64,000 nucleotides of DNA from positions 1 through 64,000 of the forward strand of contig CAZHVS010000009.1 in the NCBI GenBank assembly GCA_964536015.1, in the 5' to 3' direction. The translations under genes were made by a program, and so were the position numbers. The notes under the pieces are model-generated. The model saw only the letters and a list, made by a program, of their open reading frames with translations. It was not told the origin of the DNA and did no database searches. Below are positions 1 to 8,663 of this stretch, one piece after another (position 1 is the first letter of the stretch; every line of letters starts with the position of its first letter). Origin of the DNA: CAZHVS01 sp964536015 (lineage in GTDB: Bacteria; Bacteroidota; Ignavibacteria; Ignavibacteriales; Ignavibacteriaceae).

Positions 1-537
1 GGCAGCAATGTTACACTAAACTGGAATACAGCAACAGAAGTGCGCAACCACGGCTTTGAGATAGAGAGAGTAAAGAGTGAACAGTTTAGTGCTAATGGCT
101 GGAGCAAATTAGGATTTGTAAATGGTAATGGAAACAGTAATATTCCACACGATTATACATTCACAGATAATACAGTAAAAGAAAGTGGGAAATATATCTA
201 CCGCTTAAAGCAAATAGATACGGACGGTTCGTTTGAATATAGCAATCAGATAGAAGTAAATGTAGAAATACCACAGGTGTATTCACTGCTTCAGAATTAT
301 CCTAATCCGTTTAATCCTGTAACTACAATACAGTACACAATAGCCGCACCGGAGAATGTGTTACTAAAGATATACGACATTACAGGCAAAGAAGTATTAA
401 CACTTGTAAATGAAAAACAGGAAGCGGGCAAATATGAAGTAAAACTAGATGCAAGCAAATTATCGAGCGGCACATATATATACAGGTTAAGTGCAGGCAG
501 CTTTGTCCAGACAAAGAAGATGATATTGTTAAAGTAA
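1..537 (+). CDS. T9SS-sorted secreted protein, C-terminal fragment (5' end outside window)
   Basis: The reading frame is open from base 1, so this is the 3' part of a longer gene; the first possible internal start, GTG at 40, is not a real start. The visible protein begins in a fibronectin-like linker (NVTLNWNTATEV...) of the kind that often precedes the T9SS sorting domain. It ends with a complete type A sorting domain: NYPNPFNP, a conserved KIYDITGKEV strand, a SSGTYIYRL strand and the basic tail TKKMILLK. In this family the domain directs export across the outer membrane by the type IX system and is then removed. The functional part of the protein lies upstream and cannot be read. Its last 45 residues or so are identical to those of the next gene because the DNA is duplicated. 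Confidence 0.9.
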   Translation, partial: GSNVTLNWNTATEVRNHGFEIERVKSEQFSANGWSKLGFVNGNGNSNIPHDYTFTDNTVKESGKYIYRLKQIDTDGSFEYSNQIEVNVEIPQVYSLLQNYPNPFNPVTTIQYTIAAPENVLLKIYDITGKEVLTLVNEKQEAGKYEVKLDASKLSSGTYIYRLSAGSFVQTKKMILLK

Positions 538-678
538 TTTTTTTAAGATAACCGTAAGATAGCTCGTAAGCTATCTATAGTTTACTCCGGCAGGATACTA
601 CTGCCGGTTTTTTATTTTAAATTAGATAAATTATTAAAAGTCCCTCTCTTTACAAAAGAGAGGGATTTAAGGAGAGTA
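400..678 (+). repeat. Direct repeat copy 1: sorting-domain 3' end plus terminator
   Basis: Bases 400-593 are identical to 2423-2616 (194 bp, constant offset 2023). Similarity continues with about seven substitutions and no indels to about 678/2701. The block covers the last third of the sorting domain, the stop codon, a GATAGCT/AGCTATC hairpin (558-575) and the terminator. Identity at synonymous and non-coding positions points to a recent duplication or gene conversion. Confidence 0.93.
587..613 (+). terminator. Rho-independent terminator after first T9SS gene
   Basis: CCGGCAG (587-593) pairs with CTGCCGG (601-607) across a 7-base loop and is followed by six T. It sits about 50 bp after the stop at 537. 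A second perfect hairpin (GATAGCT/AGCTATC, 558-575) lies just upstream. Confidence 0.85.
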
Positions 679-861
679 TGTAACGTTAAAACCGACGTTT
701 GTAATTTCAAAAGAACCCATCCTAAATCCTTCCCTTGGGAAGGTAAGGACTTTTTAAAAGTCCCTTCTCTTTTTAAGAGAAGGGGTTGGGGGATGAGTTC
801 GACTAACTATAAACAAAAATCATCTTTTAAAGAAAGGGATTTAGGGAGAGTTTGATTAATT
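637..861. repeat. Cluster of palindromic intergenic repeat modules
   Basis: The 451-bp space 538-988 has no gene. It holds several related palindromes: CCCTCTCTTT/AAAGAGAGGG (642-664), CCTTCCC/GGGAAGG (728-743), CCCTTCTCTT/AAGAGAAGGG (762-784), and a half-element ending GGGATTTAGGGAGAGTTTGAT near 831-855. The shared AAAGTCCCTCTC and GGATTTAGGGAGAG words recur at 2660-2704, so this is a dispersed REP/MITE-like family rather than a single terminator. Nothing else was recognised in this gap apart from the terminator and the start region of the next gene. Confidence 0.7.
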
Positions 862-988
862 GCAGACAATTGTTAAAAAGTGCCTGTATAACTTAACATA
901 AAATTAATTTCAAGAATAAATGTTATTTAGTTAAGTTTCGTCATAAGAAAAGTATATAGTTTCTTTTAATATTTTTTCAGGAGAAGAG

Positions 989-2560
989 ATGAGGCAAATA
1001 AAATTAAGTATCAGTAAGTTTTTTCTTATAGTTATTATACTATCAATTGCTTCTTATGCACAATTCATTCCAGGTAATCTTGCAGTATTACGGGTTGGAG
1101 ATGGTATAAGTACATTAGCTAACACAGGTAATGCAATATTTATAGATGAATATACAATAACAGGCACTTTGGTTTCAACAACACCTCTACCCGTTACTGG
1201 TTCTGGTTTAATATGTTTATCGGGTACTGCAACATCTGAAGGACAAATTACTCTTTCACCAGATGGAAGTTATCTGACGGTTGTTGGATATAATCCTCCT
1301 TCATTACCTTATAGTTCTTCATTATCTAGCTCAACAAGTTCAGCAGTTCCAAGAATTGGTTATTATGTCAATTCTTCAAAAACACTTACTCTTTTTGGAA
1401 ATACTACAGCTTATTTTAGTGGAAATAATCCAAGGTGTGGAGTATATAACGGAACTAATATGTGGTGCGTAGGTGGAAATTCAGGAGTGGTTGTTATTGA
1501 TAATGGAAATAATGTGGTTGTAAGTACAACAACAACAAACATAAGAAATGTTCAAATAATTAATAACCAATTGTATTATTCAACCGGATCAGGGACAAGA
1601 GGTGTTTATGCAGTTGGTACAGGAGTGCCAAATACTTCTGGACAAACATCTACAAATATTATTAATTCAAATCTAACAGGTTCTTCACCATACGCCTTTT
1701 CAATTAATCCTGCCGGTACTATAGCTTATTTAGCAGATGATGCAGCTTCGACTGGTGGAATACAGAGGTATGATTATTCTGGTGGTGTCTGGTCATTAAC
1801 TTATACAATTACAAGTCCAGGTTTATGCCGTGGTCTTGTAGTAGACTGGTGGTCGGGGGCAAATCCTATTATTTATGCAACCACTGCTACAACTTCATTA
1901 GTAAAAATTATTGATGTTGGCGCATCTTCAACTTCCACTACACTTACAACTCCTGGTACAAATCAGGTATTCAGAGGCGTTAATTTTGTTCCTGGTACTC
2001 CTCTTCCAGTCGAACTAACTTCTTTTAGTGCAAAGCAGGTAGGAGCAAATGTTCAACTTAACTGGGCAACAGCAACTGAAGTAAATAGCCATAAATATGT
2101 AATTGAAAAAAGTAATTTCAATAACTGGAGTGTGATTGGAGAAGTAAAAGCAAATGGTAACAGTAATTCTGCTAAACACTATTCTTTTGCAGATAAAATT
2201 ACAACGAATGGAAAATTTCAGTATCGTCTTAAAATGATTGATAATGATGGATCGTTCAAGTATTCGGATATAGTTGAAATAAATGTAGAAACTCCAAAAG
2301 CATTTGAGTTATTACAGAACTCTCCAAATCCGTTTAATCCAACAACGTCAATAGTATATCAGCTTGCAAACACAAGTGATGTAACATTAAAAGTCTATGA
2401 CATACTTGGCAATGAAGTCCTTACACTTGTAAATGAAAAACAGGAAGCGGGCAAATATGAAGTAAAACTAGATGCAAGCAAATTATCGAGCGGCACATAT
2501 ATATACAGGTTAAGTGCAGGCAGCTTTGTCCAGACAAAGAAGATGATATTGTTAAAGTAA
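989..2560 (+). CDS. Secreted beta-propeller-like protein with T9SS sorting domain
   Basis: A 523-residue exported protein of unknown function. It starts with a clear signal peptide (basic MRQIKLSISK, then a hydrophobic stretch ending SYAQ), and a GGAG ribosome site lies just before the ATG. Residues about 25-340 are rich in Ser, Thr, Gly and Asn, with repeated short beta-strand patterns such as LSPDGSYLTVV and INPAGTIAYLAD, which resemble the blades of a WD40/YVTN-type propeller. The exact family is not recognised. Residues about 345-430 form a fibronectin-like linker, and the rest is a type A sorting domain (NSPNPFNP ... TKKMILLK). The final 45 residues are DNA-identical to the gene ending at 537. 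It is probably surface-exposed or released, and a role in adhesion is only a guess. Confidence 0.85.
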   Translation: MRQIKLSISKFFLIVIILSIASYAQFIPGNLAVLRVGDGISTLANTGNAIFIDEYTITGTLVSTTPLPVTGSGLICLSGTATSEGQITLSPDGSYLTVVGYNPPSLPYSSSLSSSTSSAVPRIGYYVNSSKTLTLFGNTTAYFSGNNPRCGVYNGTNMWCVGGNSGVVVIDNGNNVVVSTTTTNIRNVQIINNQLYYSTGSGTRGVYAVGTGVPNTSGQTSTNIINSNLTGSSPYAFSINPAGTIAYLADDAASTGGIQRYDYSGGVWSLTYTITSPGLCRGLVVDWWSGANPIIYATTATTSLVKIIDVGASSTSTTLTTPGTNQVFRGVNFVPGTPLPVELTSFSAKQVGANVQLNWATATEVNSHKYVIEKSNFNNWSVIGEVKANGNSNSAKHYSFADKITTNGKFQYRLKMIDNDGSFKYSDIVEINVETPKAFELLQNSPNPFNPTTSIVYQLANTSDVTLKVYDILGNEVLTLVNEKQEAGKYEVKLDASKLSSGTYIYRLSAGSFVQTKKMILLK

Positions 2561-2701
2561 TTTTTTTAAGATAACCGTAAGATAGCTCGTAAGCTATCTA
2601 TAGTTTACTCCGGCAGAATACCCCTGCCGGTTTTTTATTTTAAATTGGATAAACTATTAAAAGTCCCTCTCTTTACAAAAGAGAGGAATTTAGGGAGAGT
2701 T
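2423..2701 (+). repeat. Direct repeat copy 2: sorting-domain 3' end plus terminator
   Basis: Partner of 400-678. It is identical over 2423-2616 and diverges slowly to about 2701, where the palindrome CCCTCTCTTT/AAAGAGAGGA and the GGGAGAGT word end the similarity. After that point the two copies are unrelated. Confidence 0.93.
2610..2636 (+). terminator. Rho-independent terminator after second T9SS gene
   Basis: CCGGCAG (2610-2616) pairs with CTGCCGG (2624-2630) and is followed by six T. Only the loop differs from the terminator at 587-613. Confidence 0.85.
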
Positions 2702-2806
2702 TGATGTTCCGCCTATAATGTATATTTACCGCTGGTGAATTAAAACTTATAAGGGAGACAACTTTTTTTAGTTTTGCAAAGTCAAAATCCAAAAACAAAA
2801 GAGTGT

Positions 2807-5452
2807 ATGAAAAGAGTTTTATTGCTTTGTGCTGTTAATATTATGTCTGTATTTGCTTCGGTACCAGACTCAATATTAAACAAACCTAAAATTCCAGTTA
2901 TAATATCAAGATTAAATAGTCAAATAAATATTGACGGAAAAATAACTGAAGGGGAATGGAATGGATGTAAACCAATAACGGATTTTACACAACGCGATCC
3001 TGACGAAGGTAAACCTCCTACACAAAAGACAGAAGTATTTCTATGTTACGATAATCAGTTCATTTACATAGCAGCGAAGATGTATGACACTTATCCCGAT
3101 TCTATCACTGCTAATCTTGTCCGCCGCGATGATAATGGAAACTCCGATTACTTTGCTCTTGGGTTTGACTCATACCATGATAAACGAAGCGGATATTTTT
3201 TTGGAGTGAATGCAGCTGGAACTTTATTCGATGGAATATTATATAATGATTCCTGGGATGATGATTCCTGGGATGGAGTTTGGGAAGCTAAAGTTGCAAG
3301 AGATGAATTTGGCTGGAACTGCGAAATTAAAATTCCTTTCTCGCAATTACGATTTCATGAAGAAGAAAAAATGATATGGGGAATAAACTTAAAACGTGTA
3401 ATTGCTAGAAGAAACGAAAGTGATTACCTTGTCTTTATTCCTAAAACAGAAAGTGGATTTGTCTCTCATTTTACAGATTTGCATGGATTGGGAAATATCA
3501 AGTCTTCTAATAATCTTGAAATTCTTCCATATATAAATTCTCGTGCAGAGTTTATAAACCACAGCAGTAACGATCCATTTAATGATGGCTCAAGATATTT
3601 TGTAGGTGCAGGAGCAGATATAAAATACGGGCTTGGAACTAATCTTACTTTGAACGCAACAATAAATCCTGATTTTGGACAGGTAGAAGTTGATCCGGCA
3701 GTAGTTAATCTGAGTGATGTAGAAACTTACTTTGATGAGAAAAGACCATTCTTTATTGAGGGATCAAGCATTTTTAATTTTGGAAGAGGTGGTGCAGGCA
3801 ACTACTGGAATTTTAACTGGTGGAATCCTTCATTTTTTTATAGCAGGAGAATTGGCAGAACACCACAGGGTAGTGTCCCAGATCATGATTATGCCGACAT
3901 ACCCGTTGGAACGCATATTCTTGGTGCTGCAAAAATTTCCGGTAAAATTGGAGATAACTGGAATGTTGGTTCAATTCAGTCCATCACAAGAAGAGAATTC
4001 GCAGAGATTCAAATTGATGGGAAAAAATCAGAATCTGAAATTGAACCTTTAACTTATTATGGAATATTTCGCGGACAGAAAGAATTTAATCTTGGCAGAC
4101 AGGGACTTGGTTTTATTGGAACAGTTACTTCAAGAATGTTTAAAGATGTAAGATTAAAAGATGAAATTAACAAAGACGCTTTTACAGGTGGAGTGGATGG
4201 ATGGGTCTTTCTCGATTCATCAAAGACATGGGTATTTGCAGGCTGGGGTGGTTTTTCAACTGTAAAAGGGAGTAAAGAAAGAATTCTTGATTTGCAGAAA
4301 AGTTCACTTCATTATTTTCAAAGACCCGATGCTGATTATATTGAAATTGATAGCAATGCTACTTCTCTTAATGGCTATGCAATGCGTCTGGTACTTAATA
4401 AGCAGAAAGGCAATTTCTTTTTTAATTCTGCTTTTGGTGTTATTTCTCCCGGTTTTGATATAAACGATCTTGGCTTTATGGGAATGACAAATGTAATAAA
4501 TATGCACATTGGTGCAGGTTATAATTGGACTGATCCAGGTAATATTTTTCGTAATGTAGAATTAGGAGGAGCAATCTTTCGCAATTATGATTTTGGTGGA
4601 AATATTCTATGGCATGGAATTTTCAATTTTGGTTATGTGGAATTTCTTAATTACTACTGGATAAACTGGAATCTTGCTTACAATCCCTCAGGTACATATT
4701 CTAATAGACTAACACGTGGGGGTCCACTTGTAAAAAATCGAGGAGGTTATCAGATCAGTCTTAACTCGGGTAGTGATAACCGAAAAAATTGGATTATAGA
4801 AATGGGTGGTTATTTATACAAAGGTGAAAAGTCATATAACTATTCTATCTCACCTGAATTGGAAATAAGACCTGCAACAAACATTTATATTTCAATCTCT
4901 CCCGGTTTTGATTATAACAAAGAAGAAACACAATACATTACTATGGTAACGGATGACCGTGCTGTTTTTACATTTGGCAAAAGATATGTTTTTGCGGAAC
5001 TTGAACAGAAAACATTTTATGCAGGAATAAGATTAAACTGGACGTTTACTCCAAATCTTAGTCTGCAAATTTATTTGCAACCATTGATTTCTTCAGGAAA
5101 ATATTCTAAATATAAAGAGCTTGCAAAACCAAAGAGCTACGATTATAATATTTATGGACAAGGAAATTCAACCTTTGATGAAGATAATTTTATTGTTGAC
5201 CCTGATGGCAGTGGTCCCGCTCCTTCATTTGAATTTGATAATCCAAACTTTAATTATAAATCTTTAAGAGGTAACGCTGTATTACGCTGGGAATATCTGC
5301 CGGGTTCTACAATTTATTTTGTCTGGACGCAATCACGCTCCGACTTTGAAGATATTGGTGAGTTCAGGTTTAATAAATCTTTTAACAGGTTAATAGAATC
5401 CAAACCTGACAATATTTTTATGGTCAAGGCTACTTACTGGTTCAATATATAA
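2807..5452 (+). CDS. Outer-membrane beta-barrel protein with CBM9-like N-terminus (DUF5916 type)
   Basis: An 881-residue exported protein. The start chosen is ATG 2807 because it opens a signal peptide (MKRVLLLCAVNIMSVFA); the frame also extends to a TTG at 2774, which would put charged residues before it. Residues about 35-220 match the CBM9-like fold of DUF5916 proteins: IDGKITEGEWNG, then YDNQFIYIAAKMYD and FALGFDSYHDKRSGYFFGVN. The remainder shows many alternating aromatic/polar strands and ends in an aromatic (TYWFNI), as outer-membrane barrels do, with VEVDPAVVNLSDVETYFDEK marking the family. DUF5916 proteins are widespread in Bacteroidota, and their substrate is not established. It stands alone, downstream of the duplicated T9SS gene. 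A carbohydrate-linked role is inferred only from the CBM9-like part. Confidence 0.85.
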   Translation: MKRVLLLCAVNIMSVFASVPDSILNKPKIPVIISRLNSQINIDGKITEGEWNGCKPITDFTQRDPDEGKPPTQKTEVFLCYDNQFIYIAAKMYDTYPDSITANLVRRDDNGNSDYFALGFDSYHDKRSGYFFGVNAAGTLFDGILYNDSWDDDSWDGVWEAKVARDEFGWNCEIKIPFSQLRFHEEEKMIWGINLKRVIARRNESDYLVFIPKTESGFVSHFTDLHGLGNIKSSNNLEILPYINSRAEFINHSSNDPFNDGSRYFVGAGADIKYGLGTNLTLNATINPDFGQVEVDPAVVNLSDVETYFDEKRPFFIEGSSIFNFGRGGAGNYWNFNWWNPSFFYSRRIGRTPQGSVPDHDYADIPVGTHILGAAKISGKIGDNWNVGSIQSITRREFAEIQIDGKKSESEIEPLTYYGIFRGQKEFNLGRQGLGFIGTVTSRMFKDVRLKDEINKDAFTGGVDGWVFLDSSKTWVFAGWGGFSTVKGSKERILDLQKSSLHYFQRPDADYIEIDSNATSLNGYAMRLVLNKQKGNFFFNSAFGVISPGFDINDLGFMGMTNVINMHIGAGYNWTDPGNIFRNVELGGAIFRNYDFGGNILWHGIFNFGYVEFLNYYWINWNLAYNPSGTYSNRLTRGGPLVKNRGGYQISLNSGSDNRKNWIIEMGGYLYKGEKSYNYSISPELEIRPATNIYISISPGFDYNKEETQYITMVTDDRAVFTFGKRYVFAELEQKTFYAGIRLNWTFTPNLSLQIYLQPLISSGKYSKYKELAKPKSYDYNIYGQGNSTFDEDNFIVDPDGSGPAPSFEFDNPNFNYKSLRGNAVLRWEYLPGSTIYFVWTQSRSDFEDIGEFRFNKSFNRLIESKPDNIFMVKATYWFNI

Positions 5453-5571
5453 CAAATTGTTGTAACATATTTTCGATTCTTGTTAAATTGCTGTGTGAAA
5501 ATATTGACAGTTTGCCTCTGCTTTATTTTCAGTTGTATTCTGATTTTTAACAAGTATTAAAAAATATTACG

Positions 5572-5928
5572 TTGAACAATTCAAACAATGCTAATAATGA
5601 AATTAATGACTTCTTTGAAGTATGCCGCTTAAAAGATTTACCCGAAAAACAAGCAAAACATTTTCTTGTGAATGAAGTGGAAATTACTCTTTGTAAAATC
5701 GGGAAAACGGTTTATGCATTGAATAACATTTGTCCTCATCAGCACGCATCAATAATTCATAATGGACTTATTGAAGATGATTTCATTGTTTGTCCCGCAC
5801 ATGGCTGGATGTTTAATCTTGAAACAGGAAAGAAAAAAGATGGTAGCAGTGGTTTAACCACTTATCCTGTTAAGATTATAGATGATATTGTTTTTGTAAA
5901 AGTATTCGAAAAGAAACTCAACTGGTAA
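5572..5928 (+). CDS. Rieske-type [2Fe-2S] ferredoxin (NirD-like)
   Basis: A 118-residue soluble protein with a complete Rieske centre: C54-x-H56 in ICPHQHA and C74-x-x-H77 in VCPAHGW, spaced as in small NirD/BphF-type ferredoxins. There is no signal peptide or membrane segment, so it is a cytoplasmic electron carrier or an oxidoreductase subunit rather than a cytochrome bc Rieske protein. The start is a TTG at 5572; there is no in-frame ATG before the cluster region. It lies one base upstream of queG (stop 5926-5928, ATG 5930), so the two are almost certainly co-transcribed. No partner oxygenase or nitrite reductase is nearby, so its redox partner is unknown. Confidence 0.87.
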   Translation: MNNSNNANNEINDFFEVCRLKDLPEKQAKHFLVNEVEITLCKIGKTVYALNNICPHQHASIIHNGLIEDDFIVCPAHGWMFNLETGKKKDGSSGLTTYPVKIIDDIVFVKVFEKKLNW

Positions 5929-5929
5929 A

Positions 5930-6853
5930 ATGATTACCGGAGAATTAATAAAATCCAAAGCTTATGAACTCGGTTTTCAGCTGGTGGGATTTGCAAAAGC
6001 CAAAATTCTTGAGAAGGAAATAAAACATCTGGAACAATGGATATGGGACGGCTTTAATGCCGGGATGAAATATATGGAAAGGAACATTGAGAAAAGAAAA
6101 GATGTAACTCAAATTCTTCCGGAAGCAAAAAGCGTTATATCGTTAGGTATCAATTATTATTATGGACATAAACATATAGATAAATTAAATTCGGGTAAGA
6201 TTTCACGTTATGCCTGGGGAAAAGATTATCATTTGATTGTTCGGGAAAAAATTGATGAACTGGTGTCTCAGCTAAAAAAAATTGATTCATCATTAAAGGC
6301 GATTGGTTGTGTTGATACTGGACCTGTTATGGATAAATCATGGGCTGTAAAGAGTGGATTAGGATGGCTTGGGAAAAATACGAATGTAATCAACAAAAAT
6401 TTCGGCAGCTGGTTCGTTATTGCAACAATTATCTCAAATATTGAATTATCGGATTCGAAGCAGGAAAAAGATTTATGCGGTAAATGTACAGCTTGCATTG
6501 ATGCCTGTCCGACAAAAGCATTATTACCAGAAGGGTATATTCTTGATTCCAACAAATGTATTTCTTACCTGACAATAGAAAATAAAAATGAAATATCTGA
6601 AGAGTTTAGAGGCAAATTCAATAACTGGATTTTTGGTTGTGATATATGCCAGGATGTATGTCCCTGGAATAAAAAATTTTCAGTACAAACTAAAGAACAC
6701 AATTTTCGACCAATCAATACGGAGTTAGAATTAGATGAAATCTTTACAATGAAAGAAGAAGAATTCAAAAACAAATTTAAGGAAACACCACTCTTAAGAA
6801 CAAAGTTAAAAGGACTTAAACGCAATGCTTCGTTTCTAAAAAACGGATTGTGA
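5930..6853 (+). CDS. queG: Epoxyqueuosine reductase
   Basis: A 307-residue cytoplasmic enzyme that carries out the last step of queuosine synthesis, reducing epoxyqueuosine to queuosine in tRNA. In this family it uses a cobalamin cofactor and two [4Fe-4S] clusters. The N-terminal cobalamin-binding region includes SLGINYYYG, GKDYH and VDTGPVMDKSWAVKSGLGWLGKN. The two ferredoxin-like cluster motifs are CGKCTACIDACP and CDICQDVCPWN, and both are intact. The length is typical for the short QueG form, which lacks the C-terminal HEAT repeats of some homologues. It overlaps no gene and follows the Rieske gene by one base. The Rieske protein could supply electrons, but that is inference from position only. 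Confidence 0.95.
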   Translation: MITGELIKSKAYELGFQLVGFAKAKILEKEIKHLEQWIWDGFNAGMKYMERNIEKRKDVTQILPEAKSVISLGINYYYGHKHIDKLNSGKISRYAWGKDYHLIVREKIDELVSQLKKIDSSLKAIGCVDTGPVMDKSWAVKSGLGWLGKNTNVINKNFGSWFVIATIISNIELSDSKQEKDLCGKCTACIDACPTKALLPEGYILDSNKCISYLTIENKNEISEEFRGKFNNWIFGCDICQDVCPWNKKFSVQTKEHNFRPINTELELDEIFTMKEEEFKNKFKETPLLRTKLKGLKRNASFLKNGL

Positions 6854-6967
6854 TATTTTTCTTTAACGTTGTATGTTTACAAACAAAAATCACTTAAATT
6901 TTTTGTAACCAAAAACAGAAAACAGAATCAAATGACGGATATTAAAAATTTACTTTCAGGAGAAAAA

Positions 6968-7915
6968 ATGAATTCAGAAAATCATCACAAAGTAATAATT
7001 ATCGGTTCTGGTCCTGCGGGACTAACAGCGGCTATTTATACAGCAAGAGCAAATCTAAAACCAATAGTGTTTGAAGGCATGCAGCCGGGTGGTCAACTTA
7101 CAATTACGACTGAAGTGGAAAATTATCCCGGTTTTGAACATGGAATTCAGGGACCTGAATTAATGGATATTATGAGAAAACAAGCACAACGATTTGGTGC
7201 ACAATGTTATTATAAAGAAGTTACACAGGTTGATTTTAGCAAAAGACCTTTTATAATAAAATCTTACGATGAAGTTTATACAGCAGATGCAGTTATAATT
7301 TCAACAGGTGCTTCAGCAAAATTATTAGGAATTGAAAGCGAGAAAAAATACTGGGGAGCAGGTATTTCTGCCTGTGCAACTTGTGATGGATTTTTCTTTA
7401 AGAATCAGAAAGTATTAATTGTTGGCGGCGGTGATACTGCTATGGAAGAAGCAAATTATTTAACTCATCACGCTCCAGAAGTTGTGCTTATTCATAGACG
7501 TGAAGGATTCAGAGCTTCAAAAGCTATGATTGAACGTACAAAAAGAAATCCGAAAATTAAATTTGCTCTTAACAAAGTTATTAAAGAAGTTCTTGGGAAA
7601 GAAGAGAATGGAAGAAAGCAAATGACGGGTGTGCTTCTTGAAGATACTATCACAGGTGAGGTTACTGAATTGCAAGCTGATGGTTTATTTATTGCAATAG
7701 GACATAAACCAAACACTGATTTGTTCAAGGGATTACTGGATATGGATGAAACCGGTTATTTGAAAACTAAACCTGGTTCAACATATACAAATATTGAAGG
7801 CGTTTTTGCTGCGGGTGATGTGGCTGATAAAACATACAGGCAGGCTATATCAGCAGCCGGCACAGGATGTATGGCAGCAATTGACGCAGAAAGATGGCTT
7901 GAATCGCAAGCTTAA
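6968..7915 (+). CDS. trxB: Thioredoxin reductase
   Basis: A 315-residue FAD/NADPH enzyme that reduces thioredoxin. The start chosen is ATG 6968, which has an AGGAGAAAAA ribosome site and gives the usual family length; an in-frame TTG at 6869 would add 33 non-conserved residues. Visible parts: FAD-binding GSGPAGLTAA near the N-terminus, the redox-active C136-A-T-C139 (same spacing as the E. coli enzyme), NADPH-binding VGGGDTAMEEA followed by HRR, and a second FAD motif near the C-terminus (GVFAAGDVAD). It lies about 115 bp after queG and is closed by a terminator. Confidence 0.96.
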   Translation: MNSENHHKVIIIGSGPAGLTAAIYTARANLKPIVFEGMQPGGQLTITTEVENYPGFEHGIQGPELMDIMRKQAQRFGAQCYYKEVTQVDFSKRPFIIKSYDEVYTADAVIISTGASAKLLGIESEKKYWGAGISACATCDGFFFKNQKVLIVGGGDTAMEEANYLTHHAPEVVLIHRREGFRASKAMIERTKRNPKIKFALNKVIKEVLGKEENGRKQMTGVLLEDTITGEVTELQADGLFIAIGHKPNTDLFKGLLDMDETGYLKTKPGSTYTNIEGVFAAGDVADKTYRQAISAAGTGCMAAIDAERWLESQA

Positions 7916-7921
7916 CTTATG

Positions 7922-7946
7922 AAGGGACGCTTAATGTCCCTTTTTT
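7922..7946 (+). terminator. Rho-independent terminator after trxB
   Basis: AAGGGAC (7922-7928) pairs with GTCCCTT across a 7-base loop and is followed by a T run. It begins seven bases after the trxB stop and separates trxB from the convergent gene at 7967-8506. Confidence 0.85.
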
Positions 7947-7966
7947 ATTTTATAATTTCTAATTGG

Positions 7967-8506
7967 TTAAATGGTTCTACTATTCAAACTTGATATTATA
8001 TAATCAGCACAATCATCAATGTCAGTAAAAGTTTTAACAAGTCCTGTCTGTCTTTTTTCTTTTTGAATTTGTTCTTCCATAAAAGGAATAATTTTCATCC
8101 ACAAAGAAGAATGACATGCAATAGGTTTTTTTTGCATAAGGCCTTTGTTAATAAATTCCCAGATAGCCGCAAGTTCCAGCAATGTTCCGGTGCCTCCCTG
8201 TAAAACAACGTAGGCATCTCCAAGTGAAATTAATTTTTCAACTCGTTCAAAAAGAGTATTGCAATGAATTACTTCCGTTAGGTATTTGTTTGGAACCGTT
8301 AAAAAAACATCGGCAACAACACCAATTGATTTTGAGTTATTATCAAATGCAGCTTTAGCGGTTGCTTCCATAATTCCACGGTTCCCCCCATTGCAAATAT
8401 TGAATCCTGCAAGAGAAAGTTTTTTTGCAAGATTGTAAGCATCAGTGTATTCTTTTTCTCCTTCTTTAGGTAATGAGCTTCCGAAGATTGTAATAGTATT
8501 TTTCAT
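7967..8506 (-). CDS. LOG-like / TIGR00730-type Rossmann-fold protein
   Basis: A 179-residue cytoplasmic protein of the lysine-decarboxylase-like Rossmann family, whose studied members (LOG) remove ribose 5-phosphate from nucleoside monophosphates such as cytokinin precursors. It shows the early IFGSSLPKEG motif, NGGNRGIMEATAKAA, and QGGTGTLLELAAIWE. The family's catalytic motif is usually PGGxGTxxE; here the first residue is Gln rather than Pro, while the Gly-Gly, Gly-Thr and Glu are kept. The start is ATG 8506 because MKNTITIFGSS matches the family start; eight more codons upstream are open but unlikely to be used. Its role in this bacterium is unknown. It is transcribed convergently to trxB. 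Confidence 0.82.
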   Translation of the reverse strand: MKNTITIFGSSLPKEGEKEYTDAYNLAKKLSLAGFNICNGGNRGIMEATAKAAFDNNSKSIGVVADVFLTVPNKYLTEVIHCNTLFERVEKLISLGDAYVVLQGGTGTLLELAAIWEFINKGLMQKKPIACHSSLWMKIIPFMEEQIQKEKRQTGLVKTFTDIDDCADYIISSLNSRTI

Positions 8507-8663
8507 TATTTCTCTTTGTTTGATAATCAAAAATATAAAATTTATTCAAGATATTGTTTCTTGATTTAATAAAATATTACAATTAAGTTTCTATCGGCAA
8601 TGTTCATTATTTTCTTGATGAATATTATTTAATTTACCTCATTATCAGTTAAACGGAGAATGA

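Noticed and set aside
538..988. Possible tRNA or small RNA in the first gap
   Set aside because: Strong hairpins are present but none forms a cloverleaf; they are terminators and dispersed palindromes.
6869..6967. Longer N-terminus for thioredoxin reductase
   Set aside because: The extra 33 codons start with TTG and are not conserved, and a good ribosome site lies before ATG 6968.
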